NCBI GenBank assembly: GCA_964415885.1
Contig: CAYQCE010000005.1
Location: 40,141 to 104,140 of the forward strand
Direction of reading: 5' to 3'
Source of the DNA: CAYQCE01 sp964415885
GTDB taxonomy: Bacteria; Zixibacteria; MSB-5A5; JAABVY01; JAHJOQ01
Length of the DNA: 64,000 nt
Shown: positions 25,518-35,400 of the stretch, one piece after another
Layout of the letters: each line of letters opens with the position of its first letter
Numbering within the stretch: position 1 is the first letter of the stretch
Notes under the pieces: model-generated
Seen by the model: the letters and a program-made list of their open reading frames with translations, nothing else
What the model was told of the DNA's origin: nothing
Database searches by the model: none
Position numbers and translations under genes: made by a program

Positions 25518-26747
25518 TTACGGCAGTGTGACGGTCGTCTGCACGTAAAACCAGAATGCAGGATCGGCATCCTCGCCGGCGTAGTCTTCACTCGGGAGGA
25601 ATGTCGAGGCTCCGATCTGCCACTTGAAGTGGTCGTAGAGCTGATGTGATGCGTAAGCATCCAGCTCGAACCCAATCGACTTCGTATCTTCCTGGTCGAC
25701 CATCGACGGATAGTCTACGTGCGACATGAAATAGTGCGCATCGAGATTGAACATCGGGCCGTTTCTGAGCTTAACCTGCCCCCTGGCATACAGGTCGTTC
25801 AAGCCGCTCGTCGGCTGGCTGACGAAGAAGTCCATGTGGCCGCGGAACTTGTGGCCCGTGTAGTAAAGATTGTCGAAAGTCTCGAATTTGTCATCCGTGG
25901 CATCGTCATCGCCGGATGTAATATCAGCGCCGACCGCGCATCTCATATTGTAGTCGGGGTTCAGCATGTAGCCTATTTCGAGAGTCGCAAGGTATGCCTG
26001 AATGTCGAGCGAATCGAAATAGGTTGTCCCGAACTGGTAGGCGAGGTTGGAGTGATAATCGAAAGCGTCAAACTTGCCCTCGCGATACAAACCCGCCGTG
26101 AACCGGCTGAGTCTCAGATCATCGTTACTGTTCCGGAGACCGTCACGATCCCAAACAAAGAAGAGATCGATAGCCGGATCCTCAATCTCCGCATATACGC
26201 CACCGAACATGAAATCATCATTGTCCATCGTATAACGTTCATCGATCGTAAACAGGAACCCGTGGATGTCGACTTTGTCTCGGTTGAAGCCTGCAAGAGC
26301 GCCGTCGAAGGTTCGCCCTACGTTCGACCAGCCGACTGCACCGAAGAGTCTCTGGTTGCCCCGAACAAACTCGAATCTGCCGAATTTGGCGTATACATCT
26401 TTTACATATGGATTCTTGATCCACCCGTACGCCTGATGCAACCCGAGATTCTCATCCTCGCCGAGCCCTCCGGATGACAGACCCATCTCTCCGAACTGCC
26501 GTGAATCCTGAATCTGAATGAATGCTCCGACATTTTCTTCGGCCTTGAACGCAAGGCTCAAGCGGGTTCTAAGCAGACTGAAGCTGAATGATCCAGTATC
26601 TGAGTTGAAATCCGTCTCATTGACTTCGGCGCGTCCGCGGACTTCGGCATTGACGCTGATCTTGTCGCTCCATCCCTCACCGGCCGTGAGACTTGCAGGT
26701 GCGACGAGAATAGAGACAAGTAGAATAACTGTAACAACTGTTTTCAT
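25518..26747 (-). CDS. Alginate-export-type outer-membrane porin (409 aa)
   Basis: The signal peptide is residues 1-22 (ending SLTAGE). The first strands (ISVNAEVRGRAEV, FSLLRTRLSLAFKAEENVGAFIQIQDSRQFGE) match the alginate_exp/AlgE-like porin family, including the R-x-R-L-x-L and QIQDSR patterns. A NVGRTFDGALAGF segment follows near residue 140, as in that family. The final strand ends FWFYVQTTVTLP. The substrate is unknown; in this family it is often an anionic sugar or small polar compound. A GGAGG site lies 4 nt before the ATG, and a 171-nt gap separates it from the SppA fusion upstream. Confidence 0.75.
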   Translation of the reverse strand: MKTVVTVILLVSILVAPASLTAGEGWSDKISVNAEVRGRAEVNETDFNSDTGSFSFSLLRTRLSLAFKAEENVGAFIQIQDSRQFGEMGLSSGGLGEDENLGLHQAYGWIKNPYVKDVYAKFGRFEFVRGNQRLFGAVGWSNVGRTFDGALAGFNRDKVDIHGFLFTIDERYTMDNDDFMFGGVYAEIEDPAIDLFFVWDRDGLRNSNDDLRLSRFTAGLYREGKFDAFDYHSNLAYQFGTTYFDSLDIQAYLATLEIGYMLNPDYNMRCAVGADITSGDDDATDDKFETFDNLYYTGHKFRGHMDFFVSQPTSGLNDLYARGQVKLRNGPMFNLDAHYFMSHVDYPSMVDQEDTKSIGFELDAYASHQLYDHFKWQIGASTFLPSEDYAGEDADPAFWFYVQTTVTLP

Positions 26748-26918
26748 AGAACCTCCATGTGAGTCTGTTCCCAGTTTCTGGCGTTTGAACGAGATAACGT
26801 CGGGTGTTGTCTATATGTTTCGTTCAAAATCGATTGGCCTGTCGAATATTACGATTGTTCAGGCTGACTCGAAGAATCGATCTCCCATGATATCCGGCCG
26901 AGACGAATTTCTTCGAAT

Positions 26919-29345
26919 CTACCTGATCTCGAGTTCATATGGTGGAAGCAGAAACAGCCCTCTTAGTCTGCCCAGCCGGAAGCTCGACAGCGTGTTGAGG
27001 TCGGAATCGCCGACCAGAAGCGATATCGCACCCTGCGCAAGCGCTATCGGATCGAGGGTCGGAAATGTGAAGTAGCCCCGTGTTGGAAAGACTACAACCT
27101 CTGTCCTCTCATGATCAATTCCGCTTGATCGTATTGCCGCGTCTATCGCATCGCCGATTCCGCCGATTTCGTCTACGAGATGCGCCCTGTGGGCGCGCAG
27201 CCCACTGTATGTCCGTCCGCGAGCAAGGCTGTCAACGGCCTCGTACGACATGTTTCTGTTGTCGGCGACGAGATTGATGAAGTTCTCGTAGATCAGCTCG
27301 ACCTGGCGACGGACCTCCGCACGCTGTGATTCCGTGTAGTGACTGGATGCAGAGTATATGTCGGAATTCTCGCCCCGTTTGAAATGAAACGTCGACAGGC
27401 CTATCTTGTCGCGAAGTTCCTCGAAGACGGCTTTTCCGAATATCACGCCTATAGATCCCGTTACGGTAGTTCTGTCGGAGAATATCGAATCCGATGCTGC
27501 AGAAATGTAATAGCCTCCGGATGCTGCGACATTGCTCATGGATACAATAACGGGCATCTTGTCGCGCGTTCGCTGAAGTTCGCGATAAATAGCTTCTCCA
27601 CCGAGGACCTCACCGCCCGGAGTATTCACTCTCAGTACGAGCGCCCGTACGTGTGGCGTATTCCGCGCCCTGCGTATCGCGCCGACGATTACGTCTGAAC
27701 CGGTCGATTGCCCATCCCACAGGCTTGTATGGCTCTCACCGTATACCATCGGACCGGTGACCGGGACAACAGCGATCTTGTAAGGCTCTCCCCAGTCGGG
27801 ACTCTGGTCGTCCGTTTGAATGTAGCTCCAGAATCCGGACTGCCGATTCGAGTTCCCGCTTTCACGAGCCCACTCGGAGAACTCATCGGGGTACATGACC
27901 GCGTCGATCAGGCCCAGTTCTTTGGCCTCTATCGAGGGCACCGGGGCGTTGTCGATTATGCCTGTCAGGCTGTCTCGATCGATATTCCGTGCGGAGGCTA
28001 TGGCCGAGATAACTTCATCATATATGTCATCGAGAAGATCGTTTACCTGCTCCGCATGATATGGCGAGATCGAGTCTCTCGTTAGCGTGTAGGCCATGCT
28101 CTTGTACTTGCCGATATACTCCAGCTCAGCTTCGATTCCGAGCTTGTCCAGCGTACCGGTGTAATATGTGACTGTACCGAGAAGTCCGGTCAGAGAAATT
28201 GCATCCACCTTCTGCATCGCGATCCTGTCAGCAGCGGAGGCGAGGTAATATGAACCCGTACCGGATAGCGGTGCGAGAAACGCCGTGACAATCTTGCCCC
28301 TGCTCTTCAAACGCTTGATTTCGTCGCGCAACTCCTCCAGTTGTGCCCACCCGAGTCCCGGACTGTCGATATAGAGCGATAAGCTTGTTACGTGCGGATC
28401 ATTTGCGATCTTACGAACACCTACGATCATCTCCGTGAATGTTCTCGGCGGATTGACCCAGAGATAGCCTCCGTGCGTGTCCTCCGGAAAACCGCCGGAC
28501 AGATTCAATCGGACATCATGTTTCGGGGCAAGCGCGGCGTTCTCCTTTTTGTCGGCGAAAATGTTGTATTCGATTGTCCCGTGGCTCATCTCTGTGTTTT
28601 TGTCGAAGACGGTATAGCCTCGGGTGTGAGTCGACCCGAATGCGAATGAAAGCCCGGCACCGAATGCACCATCCTCGTCGACATGCCCGGAGATCCAGAG
28701 ACCTTCCTTGAGCCTGATTTCGGCGAAACCGGTCAGATGACCATCTTTGAATTTCTCACCGGAGTAGAACCCATAATCTGCCGCGAGAGTTAGTTCCTTG
28801 CCGAATGGACGATATCCGATGCCCAGCGTATACTCGACATCCGTTCTATCACCTTCGAATTTCATGCCGTTGATATTGTCCGCCACTAACCCTATCGAGA
28901 AGTTCTTCGGAGGCTGCATCAGAATCCCGACTTTCCAGAAGTGAGCGTTGTCGTATCCCTGCAAGTCAGTCTTGTAGAAGGTGTAAGACCCTCCGATGAG
29001 AAAGTCTCTTGTCTGTCCAGCAGCGAGGCCAAGTGACCATGAGCTCACTCCGGGATTGTTCAAGAGAGTCAGGTTGTGATATGCCGCACCGAATCCACTC
29101 CGCGAGAATATCACAGCGTTGTCGCCATTGAAGGTTGAGTCCTTGAACGAGTGATAGTAACCGAGCTGCGCGGACATATTGCTTCGAAGAGCGGCCGGGT
29201 TAAAATAGAACTTCTCGGCCCCCCACGCCGTCGCGACAGATCTCGGGGCATGTGGGTATATAAGGAACGGATATTTCTCACCGGCCAGACCGGAAGATGT
29301 CATAATTAATATCAGCAGGAGGGCATAATTTCGCAGCACCTTCAT
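26919..29345 (-). CDS. Outer-membrane beta-barrel / SppA signal peptide peptidase fusion
   Basis: This 808-aa protein has a cleavable signal peptide and then about 240 residues of OmpA/PorV-like amphipathic strands (GFGAAYHNLTLL, VEYTLGIGYRPFGKELTLAADYGFYSG). Two SppA domains follow. The catalytic dyad is complete: Lys in GKYKSMAY (K415) and Ser in NVAASGGYYIS (S609), matching the Lys209/Ser409 pair of E. coli SppA. Ordinary SppA has one N-terminal membrane anchor, so the barrel-like front half is unusual and would place the peptidase at the outer membrane or in the periplasm. ATG at 29345 is chosen because AAGGAG lies 7 nt upstream; the frame opens 9 codons earlier. Confidence 0.88.
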   Translation of the reverse strand: MKVLRNYALLLILIMTSSGLAGEKYPFLIYPHAPRSVATAWGAEKFYFNPAALRSNMSAQLGYYHSFKDSTFNGDNAVIFSRSGFGAAYHNLTLLNNPGVSSWSLGLAAGQTRDFLIGGSYTFYKTDLQGYDNAHFWKVGILMQPPKNFSIGLVADNINGMKFEGDRTDVEYTLGIGYRPFGKELTLAADYGFYSGEKFKDGHLTGFAEIRLKEGLWISGHVDEDGAFGAGLSFAFGSTHTRGYTVFDKNTEMSHGTIEYNIFADKKENAALAPKHDVRLNLSGGFPEDTHGGYLWVNPPRTFTEMIVGVRKIANDPHVTSLSLYIDSPGLGWAQLEELRDEIKRLKSRGKIVTAFLAPLSGTGSYYLASAADRIAMQKVDAISLTGLLGTVTYYTGTLDKLGIEAELEYIGKYKSMAYTLTRDSISPYHAEQVNDLLDDIYDEVISAIASARNIDRDSLTGIIDNAPVPSIEAKELGLIDAVMYPDEFSEWARESGNSNRQSGFWSYIQTDDQSPDWGEPYKIAVVPVTGPMVYGESHTSLWDGQSTGSDVIVGAIRRARNTPHVRALVLRVNTPGGEVLGGEAIYRELQRTRDKMPVIVSMSNVAASGGYYISAASDSIFSDRTTVTGSIGVIFGKAVFEELRDKIGLSTFHFKRGENSDIYSASSHYTESQRAEVRRQVELIYENFINLVADNRNMSYEAVDSLARGRTYSGLRAHRAHLVDEIGGIGDAIDAAIRSSGIDHERTEVVVFPTRGYFTFPTLDPIALAQGAISLLVGDSDLNTLSSFRLGRLRGLFLLPPYELEIR

Positions 29346-29517
29346 AGCGAACGCTCCTTGTTCACGATTCATCGATACAGACTAATGAAACAAATCGGAT
29401 GAACACACAGCCCGCTCATCCTGATTGACAATCATAGATAATCGAAGAAGCTGCGCAACAAAAGATTTTGGGGATAATCCCGGCCAATGAGGTAAAATGG
29501 AGTTTGATGCGAGATAT

Positions 29518-30591
29518 CTACGGTGTAGTGAAGAACCTCTTGCCTCTGACGTTCACAGTGCCGATACCCTCAAGCTCAACGGAGATCTTCGAGTCGGGAT
29601 TATCGGTCCGGGCAATCAGCCGCTCGCGGTCGAGTTCTATCGGAATTACCGGAATGCCCGATAAGTATATCCTGCCGCCCCGATCGACATTGATGTCGAA
29701 TCGGACCTCCGTATCTTCGGGGAGAATCACCGAAACGTTCGAGAAATTGTCCTCGATGTGCAGCGTGGCACCCTTGAGCGAGATCAACTCGGCATCGATC
29801 GCGCTGTATGTCGTCGACAGGCGGGACCGTCCTTCCGTCAGCGAAACGCCACGCACGTCTAACGGCCCGTTCGAGGTTTCGCACTCCAGCACTCCGGTGA
29901 AACGGGACACCTCGATCAACCCAAACTCGTTCCTGAATCGAGCGCTCTTGTCTCTCGTGTCGATGTTCTCCGCATGAATCTTGTTGTTAGATGTAGAAAC
30001 ATCGATCTCGCCCTGTATATCGGAAACCCGGACATAGCTGTTGTCGGTCACAACGGAAAGGCCGTCGCTCACATTTGAGACCCTGACCCTGCCGAACTCA
30101 TTGATGATCCGGGCGGTCTTGAATGGTCCGGTGATATTTATGTCGAAGTAGACGGCATTCAGCTCCACGACCAGCGATTCCGGGAGGCTGACTTCAAGGT
30201 CAATCCTTGCGCTCTGATCAGTTCCTCTCCATGGCGCCTCGCGGCTGGCTCGAGCCGCAATATGAAGATCGTTGCCGGACTTATGCTGCTCGAGCACTAT
30301 ATAGTCCGCGAATCTCTGCGCCTCTTCAAGTGAACCCGCCTTGAAATGAAGTACGTATTTCATGGCGTGGCCGGTTTTTGCGGACTTGAGACTGATATTG
30401 CCGGAAAAGCCGCCATCCGCCTGGAATATGAATCTGTCCACGTCACCGACGTCGAGAGCCTCACCCACCTGCTCCGATTCATACACATTTCGAGAGATAC
30501 TCACTATCTTGAGATTCTGAGCGATCAGTGCAGCGGGAGCTATCAGCGTTATGCTGAGCAGGATGATTGCGATGACAAAGATCTGTCTCAT
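29518..30591 (-). CDS. Secreted DUF4097-like beta-solenoid protein
   Basis: This 357-aa protein has a signal peptide (MRQIFVIAIILLSITLIAP). Its body is made of repeated short strands of the type ...ARIINEFGRVRVSNVSDGL, SVVTDNSYVRVSDIQGEIDV, RFRNEFGLIEVSRFTG, in register like DUF4097/DUF4098 putative adhesins (head GIN domain relatives). The chosen ATG (30591) has a GAGGAG site 10 nt upstream; the frame opens 24 codons earlier. It lies between the SppA fusion and the methyltransferase on the same strand. The function of this fold is not established. Confidence 0.65.
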   Translation of the reverse strand: MRQIFVIAIILLSITLIAPAALIAQNLKIVSISRNVYESEQVGEALDVGDVDRFIFQADGGFSGNISLKSAKTGHAMKYVLHFKAGSLEEAQRFADYIVLEQHKSGNDLHIAARASREAPWRGTDQSARIDLEVSLPESLVVELNAVYFDINITGPFKTARIINEFGRVRVSNVSDGLSVVTDNSYVRVSDIQGEIDVSTSNNKIHAENIDTRDKSARFRNEFGLIEVSRFTGVLECETSNGPLDVRGVSLTEGRSRLSTTYSAIDAELISLKGATLHIEDNFSNVSVILPEDTEVRFDINVDRGGRIYLSGIPVIPIELDRERLIARTDNPDSKISVELEGIGTVNVRGKRFFTTP

Positions 30592-30663
30592 ATCAGAGTA
30601 TCTCCTCGGGTATTCTACGTCTGAATACGATAGTAAGCGTGTGTTGTTTCTCCGCGCAAGCAT

Positions 30664-31440
30664 TTACTTGTTCATCATCGAAAAGAGATACATCGCAATG
30701 CCGGCGGCGATCGGAGCGGACAAAGACTCACACGCTTCATTTATCGGTATTCTGAACAGCTTGTCGCACAATGGAATGATCTCATCCGAGATGCCGTGAG
30801 CCTCGTTCCCGATCACCAGCGCTAACTTGTTGTCGTGATGGGTGTTGCCATTAGAATCGCCGTCGGAATCTGTGCCGACTATATTGTATCCTGATTTCTT
30901 CAATTGGGTTAGCGATTCAACCACATCCACACCTCTGTATAACCGCAAGTGAAACAGGTTTCCGGCCGAGCTTCGTATCACCTTCGGTGCAAGCGGGTCG
31001 GCGGTGCCGTCCCGAAGTACAATATCCTCGAATCCGAACGCGAGCGCTGAACGCAGAATCGCTCCCAGATTGGATGGATCAGAAATCCGATCGAGGATCA
31101 GCACTCGATTCCCCGTCGGAGCCTCGCCGAGCAAAGGGAACGCACTCTCGGATGCGATAGCCAACATTCCCTGGGACGCTCGTGAGTCATCAATACGGTC
31201 AACCTCCGACGGCGAAGCATCGATTGTTTCGATTTCCTTAGCGTTGAGTTGAGTGAGATAGTCACGGCCGTACTCGGTCAGGGCTTCTCTGGCGACCACT
31301 ATGCTCTTCAGGTCGATTCCGGCTTTGACTGCCTCCTCGATTGCTCGGACTCCGCTGATCAAAAACAGGGAGTGCTTTTTTCGTCCCTTAGACGTTGACA
31401 GCGATTTGTACACAGACAATCTTGCTTTGGAGAGTCTCAT
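30664..31440 (-). CDS. TrmH/SpoU-family rRNA 2'-O-methyltransferase
   Basis: This SAM-dependent methyltransferase has an N-terminal substrate-binding domain (LISGVRAIEEAVKAGIDLK) and a SPOUT domain. Motif 1 is visible as ISDPSNLGAILRSALAFGF, motif 2 as LALVIGNEAHGIS, and motif 3 as FRIPINEACESLSAPIAAGIA. In motif 3 the usual SLNVSVA is SLSAPIA, a mild departure in the SAM-binding knot. It probably methylates a ribose in 23S rRNA (RlmB-like), but a tRNA target is possible. The start is uncertain: an ATG at 31440 gives 258 aa and a normal N-terminus, while the frame is open to 31545 and would then overlap the divergent patatin gene. Confidence 0.85.
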   Translation of the reverse strand: MRLSKARLSVYKSLSTSKGRKKHSLFLISGVRAIEEAVKAGIDLKSIVVAREALTEYGRDYLTQLNAKEIETIDASPSEVDRIDDSRASQGMLAIASESAFPLLGEAPTGNRVLILDRISDPSNLGAILRSALAFGFEDIVLRDGTADPLAPKVIRSSAGNLFHLRLYRGVDVVESLTQLKKSGYNIVGTDSDGDSNGNTHHDNKLALVIGNEAHGISDEIIPLCDKLFRIPINEACESLSAPIAAGIAMYLFSMMNK

Positions 31441-31530
31441 ATCAATCAAGGACTTAAAATGTTGCGAAAGTGTCAAGGAGAATAGATGATTTCGGTTGCC
31501 TGCAGCCCGTATCGAATTTAGTTTTAAGTT

Positions 31531-34170
31531 ATGAATATTCGTCACCGTTTGCCGCTTCTCATCTCAATCGCTTTTCTGACGCTCATTTTGTCAGCGCCCT
31601 CGCTTTGTGCCGATACGACACTTGTCGAAATCTCGGTGGTCGATCTGTTCAAGGCGGGCTATCCCGAGTCAGCCGAAAGATCACCGTCCCCCCGAACAGC
31701 CCTTGTTCTATCAGGCGGTGGTGCACGCGGAATCGCTCAGATCGGCCTGCTGAAAGCAATCGAGGAGCACGAAATCGAAATCGATCTCATAGTAGGGACC
31801 AGCATGGGCGGGATTCTGGGCGGTCTCTGGGCAGCGGGCTTTACAGCAGACAGCCTTGCCGGTCTCGCTCGAAGTGTCGATTGGGGAGGTTTCTTCTCAG
31901 ATCGACCTCGACGATCCAATTTGTTCCTAACGCAGAAAGAGGAGGGCGAAAAGAACCTGCTGACTCTACGATTCGACGGGTTGAAACCAACGATACCGAC
32001 CGCACTGACTGCGGGACAGAAACTCACATCGCTACTGAATCGACTCTCGATGGAGACAAACTACCGGTCACAGCACGATTTCGACAAACTCGATATTCCG
32101 TTGAGAGTTTGTGCGGTTGATATTCTCACCGGCACTCCCGTCGTAATCAAATCCGGGAATCTCGCGGACGCGCTGCGTGCTACGATGGCTGTGCCGCTTG
32201 CGTTCACGCCGCTCGAGATGGACTCTATGATGTTGATGGATGGCGGTCTTTTGATGCCTATCCCTGTCGAGGTGGCGCGACAGGAGGGGGCGGACTTTGT
32301 AATCGCCGGGAACACAACATCCGGACTCCTCGGGCGCGATCAGATATCGGACCCGATCGACATCGCCAATCAAACGACAACCATAATGCAGCTGGCGGCG
32401 CGCGAGTCAGAACTCGCCGATGCCGATTTCGTGATCAAGCCGGAACTGGATGACCAGGTGGCGACCGACTTCACCGGTATCGATGATCTGATCGAGGCGG
32501 GTTATGTTGCGGCAATGCGTATGATGCCGGAGATCAAAGCCGCACTCAGTGAGGTGAGCGTCGTTGCTGTCGACACGACTGCAATTTGTGTCGATACGGT
32601 AGTTGTACCGGCTGCACTCGAGATGCAGTCTCAAATCGACAATCTTCGCAGTTTCAGCATCTTCGAGCGAAACATTCCGATTTCACTCCTTCGAGAAACC
32701 GCCCGGGAACTGATCATGTCCGGAGCTGCCTCCAGGGTTCTTATCAGTAACAGCTATGAATCTGGTGCAAGTGTGCTTCGTTTTCATGCGGATGTCTTTC
32801 GTCCCGATGCCGGGTTGAAAGTCGTCGGAAATGAGACACTTGCGGATTCCAGAATTCGCTCCGCGCTCGATACCGTCAAGATCGGTACAAGACCTTTGCA
32901 CGGTCTCAAGACTGCAGTGAATGCTCTCGAGCAGGTCTATATCGAGAACGGCTACGATTTGATGGCGGTTGATTCGATCAAGTACGATCTGTTGACCAAC
33001 AACAACAATATCTATGTCTCCGAGGGATTGATTCACAGGATCATGGTGATCGGCAACGAACGAACCAAGGGATGGGTAATCAAGCGCAATTTCACACTCA
33101 AGGTCGGCGAACCGTTTAACCTCGGCAAGGCCGAGGAGGGAATGAGCAACATCTTTTCCACGGGCCTCTTCGAACGAGTGAACTTCGATATTGAGAATGA
33201 CTCGGGGCGCGTGATTGTCTGGATAGACGTGAGGGAGAAGGACTATTTCCTCATCCGCTATGGTGCACACTATCACGATCACTATCATGCGGAGAATTAT
33301 CTCGATTTCGCGGATGCCAACATTCTCGGGTTCTCCAATGAGCTGTTCTTTCGGGTCATGTACGGCGAGGTCCGGAAGTATTACAGCGTGCATCTCAAAG
33401 CAGACCGGATTTTCGAGACATACCTGACGTATCATCTGAAGCTCTACCACAATCGACTTAAGCGTGACCGATATGTCGATAATAAATCGATCGGAGTCGA
33501 TCGGGAGAGGCGTACGGGAGCGCACCTGACTTTCGGGCAGCAGATAGCACGATTCGGCACTCTGACTGCGGAAGCGCGGGCAGAACAGGTCCGAGTCGAC
33601 TTGCCGGGTCAGGCCGGTGTGATGCACCGGAATATCCGCAGCCTGATCTTCCGGTCGCGAGTCGACAACATGGACGAGTACCCGTTTCCGGATCATGGCA
33701 TTGCGGCACACATGTATGTGGAGCTTGCCTCAGACATTCTCGGTGGCGAGGACAGATTTAACAAGGCCTACTTCGAATTGCGGGCGCAGGTGCCTCTGAG
33801 CAGCCGGCTCGGATTGCAGCCCGAGTTCGCGCTCGGCCTCTCAGACGCCAACCTCCCGCGCTTCGAGAAATTCTTCATAGGCGGCAATCGCACTCTCTAT
33901 GGTTATCGTTTCGAGGCACTCGAGGGAGACAATGTGTTCCGGGGGAACCTCGGCCTTCGCGTAGAACTGCCGTTCCGATTCTATCTGACGGGTCGGTATG
34001 ATGTCGGGGACGTCTGGACATCCATCGAGGAACTGAACTTCGAGAATCTGAGACATGCCTTCGGGTTCGGCCTTGATTATGACTCTCCGTTCGGCCCGAT
34101 TTCGGTTTCATACGGCCGCGCCGAGAACAAGTACGACCGGGTCTATATCGATGTCGGCTACAACTTCTGA
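31531..34170 (+). CDS. Patatin-like phospholipase fused to Omp85/BamA-type barrel
   Basis: This 879-aa protein follows the PlpD-type design. A signal peptide (1-27) precedes a patatin domain with the oxyanion loop GGGARG (62-67), nucleophile Ser in GTSMGG (S91) and Asp in MDGGLL (D237). POTRA-like segments follow (about 400-520). A 16-strand-type surface-antigen barrel (about 560-879) contains IGGNRTLYGYRFEAL and ends YDRVYIDVGYNF. The phospholipase may be exported or displayed by its own barrel. It converges with the EamA gene by 13 nt. It could act on host or competitor membranes or recycle its own lipids; this is not shown. Confidence 0.9.
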   Translation: MNIRHRLPLLISIAFLTLILSAPSLCADTTLVEISVVDLFKAGYPESAERSPSPRTALVLSGGGARGIAQIGLLKAIEEHEIEIDLIVGTSMGGILGGLWAAGFTADSLAGLARSVDWGGFFSDRPRRSNLFLTQKEEGEKNLLTLRFDGLKPTIPTALTAGQKLTSLLNRLSMETNYRSQHDFDKLDIPLRVCAVDILTGTPVVIKSGNLADALRATMAVPLAFTPLEMDSMMLMDGGLLMPIPVEVARQEGADFVIAGNTTSGLLGRDQISDPIDIANQTTTIMQLAARESELADADFVIKPELDDQVATDFTGIDDLIEAGYVAAMRMMPEIKAALSEVSVVAVDTTAICVDTVVVPAALEMQSQIDNLRSFSIFERNIPISLLRETARELIMSGAASRVLISNSYESGASVLRFHADVFRPDAGLKVVGNETLADSRIRSALDTVKIGTRPLHGLKTAVNALEQVYIENGYDLMAVDSIKYDLLTNNNNIYVSEGLIHRIMVIGNERTKGWVIKRNFTLKVGEPFNLGKAEEGMSNIFSTGLFERVNFDIENDSGRVIVWIDVREKDYFLIRYGAHYHDHYHAENYLDFADANILGFSNELFFRVMYGEVRKYYSVHLKADRIFETYLTYHLKLYHNRLKRDRYVDNKSIGVDRERRTGAHLTFGQQIARFGTLTAEARAEQVRVDLPGQAGVMHRNIRSLIFRSRVDNMDEYPFPDHGIAAHMYVELASDILGGEDRFNKAYFELRAQVPLSSRLGLQPEFALGLSDANLPRFEKFFIGGNRTLYGYRFEALEGDNVFRGNLGLRVELPFRFYLTGRYDVGDVWTSIEELNFENLRHAFGFGLDYDSPFGPISVSYGRAENKYDRVYIDVGYNF

Positions 34171-35054
34171 GCCACCGGCTTGGGACGCATCGCGAGATAA
34201 ATGCCGAGCAGAACCAGCGCCGCTCCTATCACGAACCGCAGAGTGATTGTCTCCTCCAGAAATATCCAGCCGAGAAACAGAGCAACAACCGGCGTTACGA
34301 AGCCCACGAGAGAGGCTCTTACCGCTTCGAGACGCGAGAGCAGGAAGAAGAACCCCCAGAATGCAAACGCCGTCCCGAAAACCGAGTTGTATATCGTGGG
34401 GAGGATCATTCCGGAATCGAACTCGATCGAACCGTAATCCTCGAAAGCGAGAGCAAGCACGAGCAGCACAAAAAAACCGGAAATCATCTGCGTGTGAGTC
34501 AGGACGAGGGGGTCAATGTCCCGTAAATAACGCCTGACATAGACAGTGGCGAAACCTGCCGATGAGGCTCCGAGGATTATGAGAAATGATCCGAACGCCG
34601 CTCCCTCTCCCTGCAGCGATATGTCCGTGTAGTATATGACTACGAGTCCTGCGAAGCCCGATAATATCCCACTGAGTTTCTGCAGGGTCATCCGCTCATT
34701 TGGGAGCATCCACACGGCGAATATCGCGACGAAGAAGGTGACTGTGGCGAAGAGTATCGCCGCAAGCCCCGAAGAGACATGCCCCTGACCCCAGTAGACA
34801 AAGCTGTAACTCAATGCGTATGAAAAGACTCCGGAAAAGAGAATCTTGCCGATATTCGACCATGCAGGAGAGAAATCTGGTTTCTTGAAGAGGATTATCA
34901 GGCCGAGCGCCAGATACGACACAACGAACCTGGCGGTCGCGAGCCAGAATGGAGGTGCCGAACCGAGTCCTATCTTGACCACGAACCAGTTCGCCCCCCA
35001 GAACAGGGCGACGAGCATAAAGACGGTTGCGTTCTTGTACTCGGGACGCTCCAT
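34158..35054 (-). CDS. EamA/DMT-family transporter
   Basis: This 298-aa protein has ten predicted helices and two EamA repeats, beginning FMLVALFWGANWFVVKIGLG and GSFLIILGASSAGFATVYVRRYL. A glycine-rich last helix (VIGAALVLLGIYLAM) ends the second repeat. Drug/metabolite transporters export amino acids, nucleotides or drugs; the substrate here is unknown. A GAGG site lies 4 nt before the ATG. Its end overlaps the convergent patatin-Omp85 gene by 13 nt. Confidence 0.88.
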   Translation of the reverse strand: MERPEYKNATVFMLVALFWGANWFVVKIGLGSAPPFWLATARFVVSYLALGLIILFKKPDFSPAWSNIGKILFSGVFSYALSYSFVYWGQGHVSSGLAAILFATVTFFVAIFAVWMLPNERMTLQKLSGILSGFAGLVVIYYTDISLQGEGAAFGSFLIILGASSAGFATVYVRRYLRDIDPLVLTHTQMISGFFVLLVLALAFEDYGSIEFDSGMILPTIYNSVFGTAFAFWGFFFLLSRLEAVRASLVGFVTPVVALFLGWIFLEETITLRFVIGAALVLLGIYLAMRPKPVAQKL

Positions 35055-35400
35055 AATACCTCATCGAATCCGGATCCCAATCTCAGAACTGTATAAAATA
35101 GCACATTTCATGAATGTTCCCAAAGACGTTTCGAATTGTCTGTAGCTTTCTGCGATGGAACATGTTACACCTGGTGCTGTTTTAACTTAAGGACCTTTTT
35201 TGAAAAAAACCTTGGAATATGAGACAAGATTGATAAGTATCTAAGCAACAATATCTTGTTATGATGGGCTTTAACCCTTACCGGAGGAATAAGAGAAAGC
35301 CTCGTCAACATAACCGTTTCATTAGGCTGAGACTGGTCCCCCGGCGGGAGTTCCTTCGGATTCGACCAACAAACCAGCAGAAAGTGAGAGGCTGACAGTT
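35055..35400. other. AT-rich divergent intergenic region
   Basis: This 346-nt stretch between the EamA gene (minus) and the GNAT gene (plus) should hold promoters for both. It contains an imperfect hairpin with T6/A6 stems (35189-35213). I found no convincing hexamer pair, riboswitch or small gene. Confidence 0.4.

Noticed and set aside
32683..33711. Minus-strand 342-aa frame
   Set aside because: Opposite the patatin-Omp85 gene, with no recognisable domain or ribosome site.
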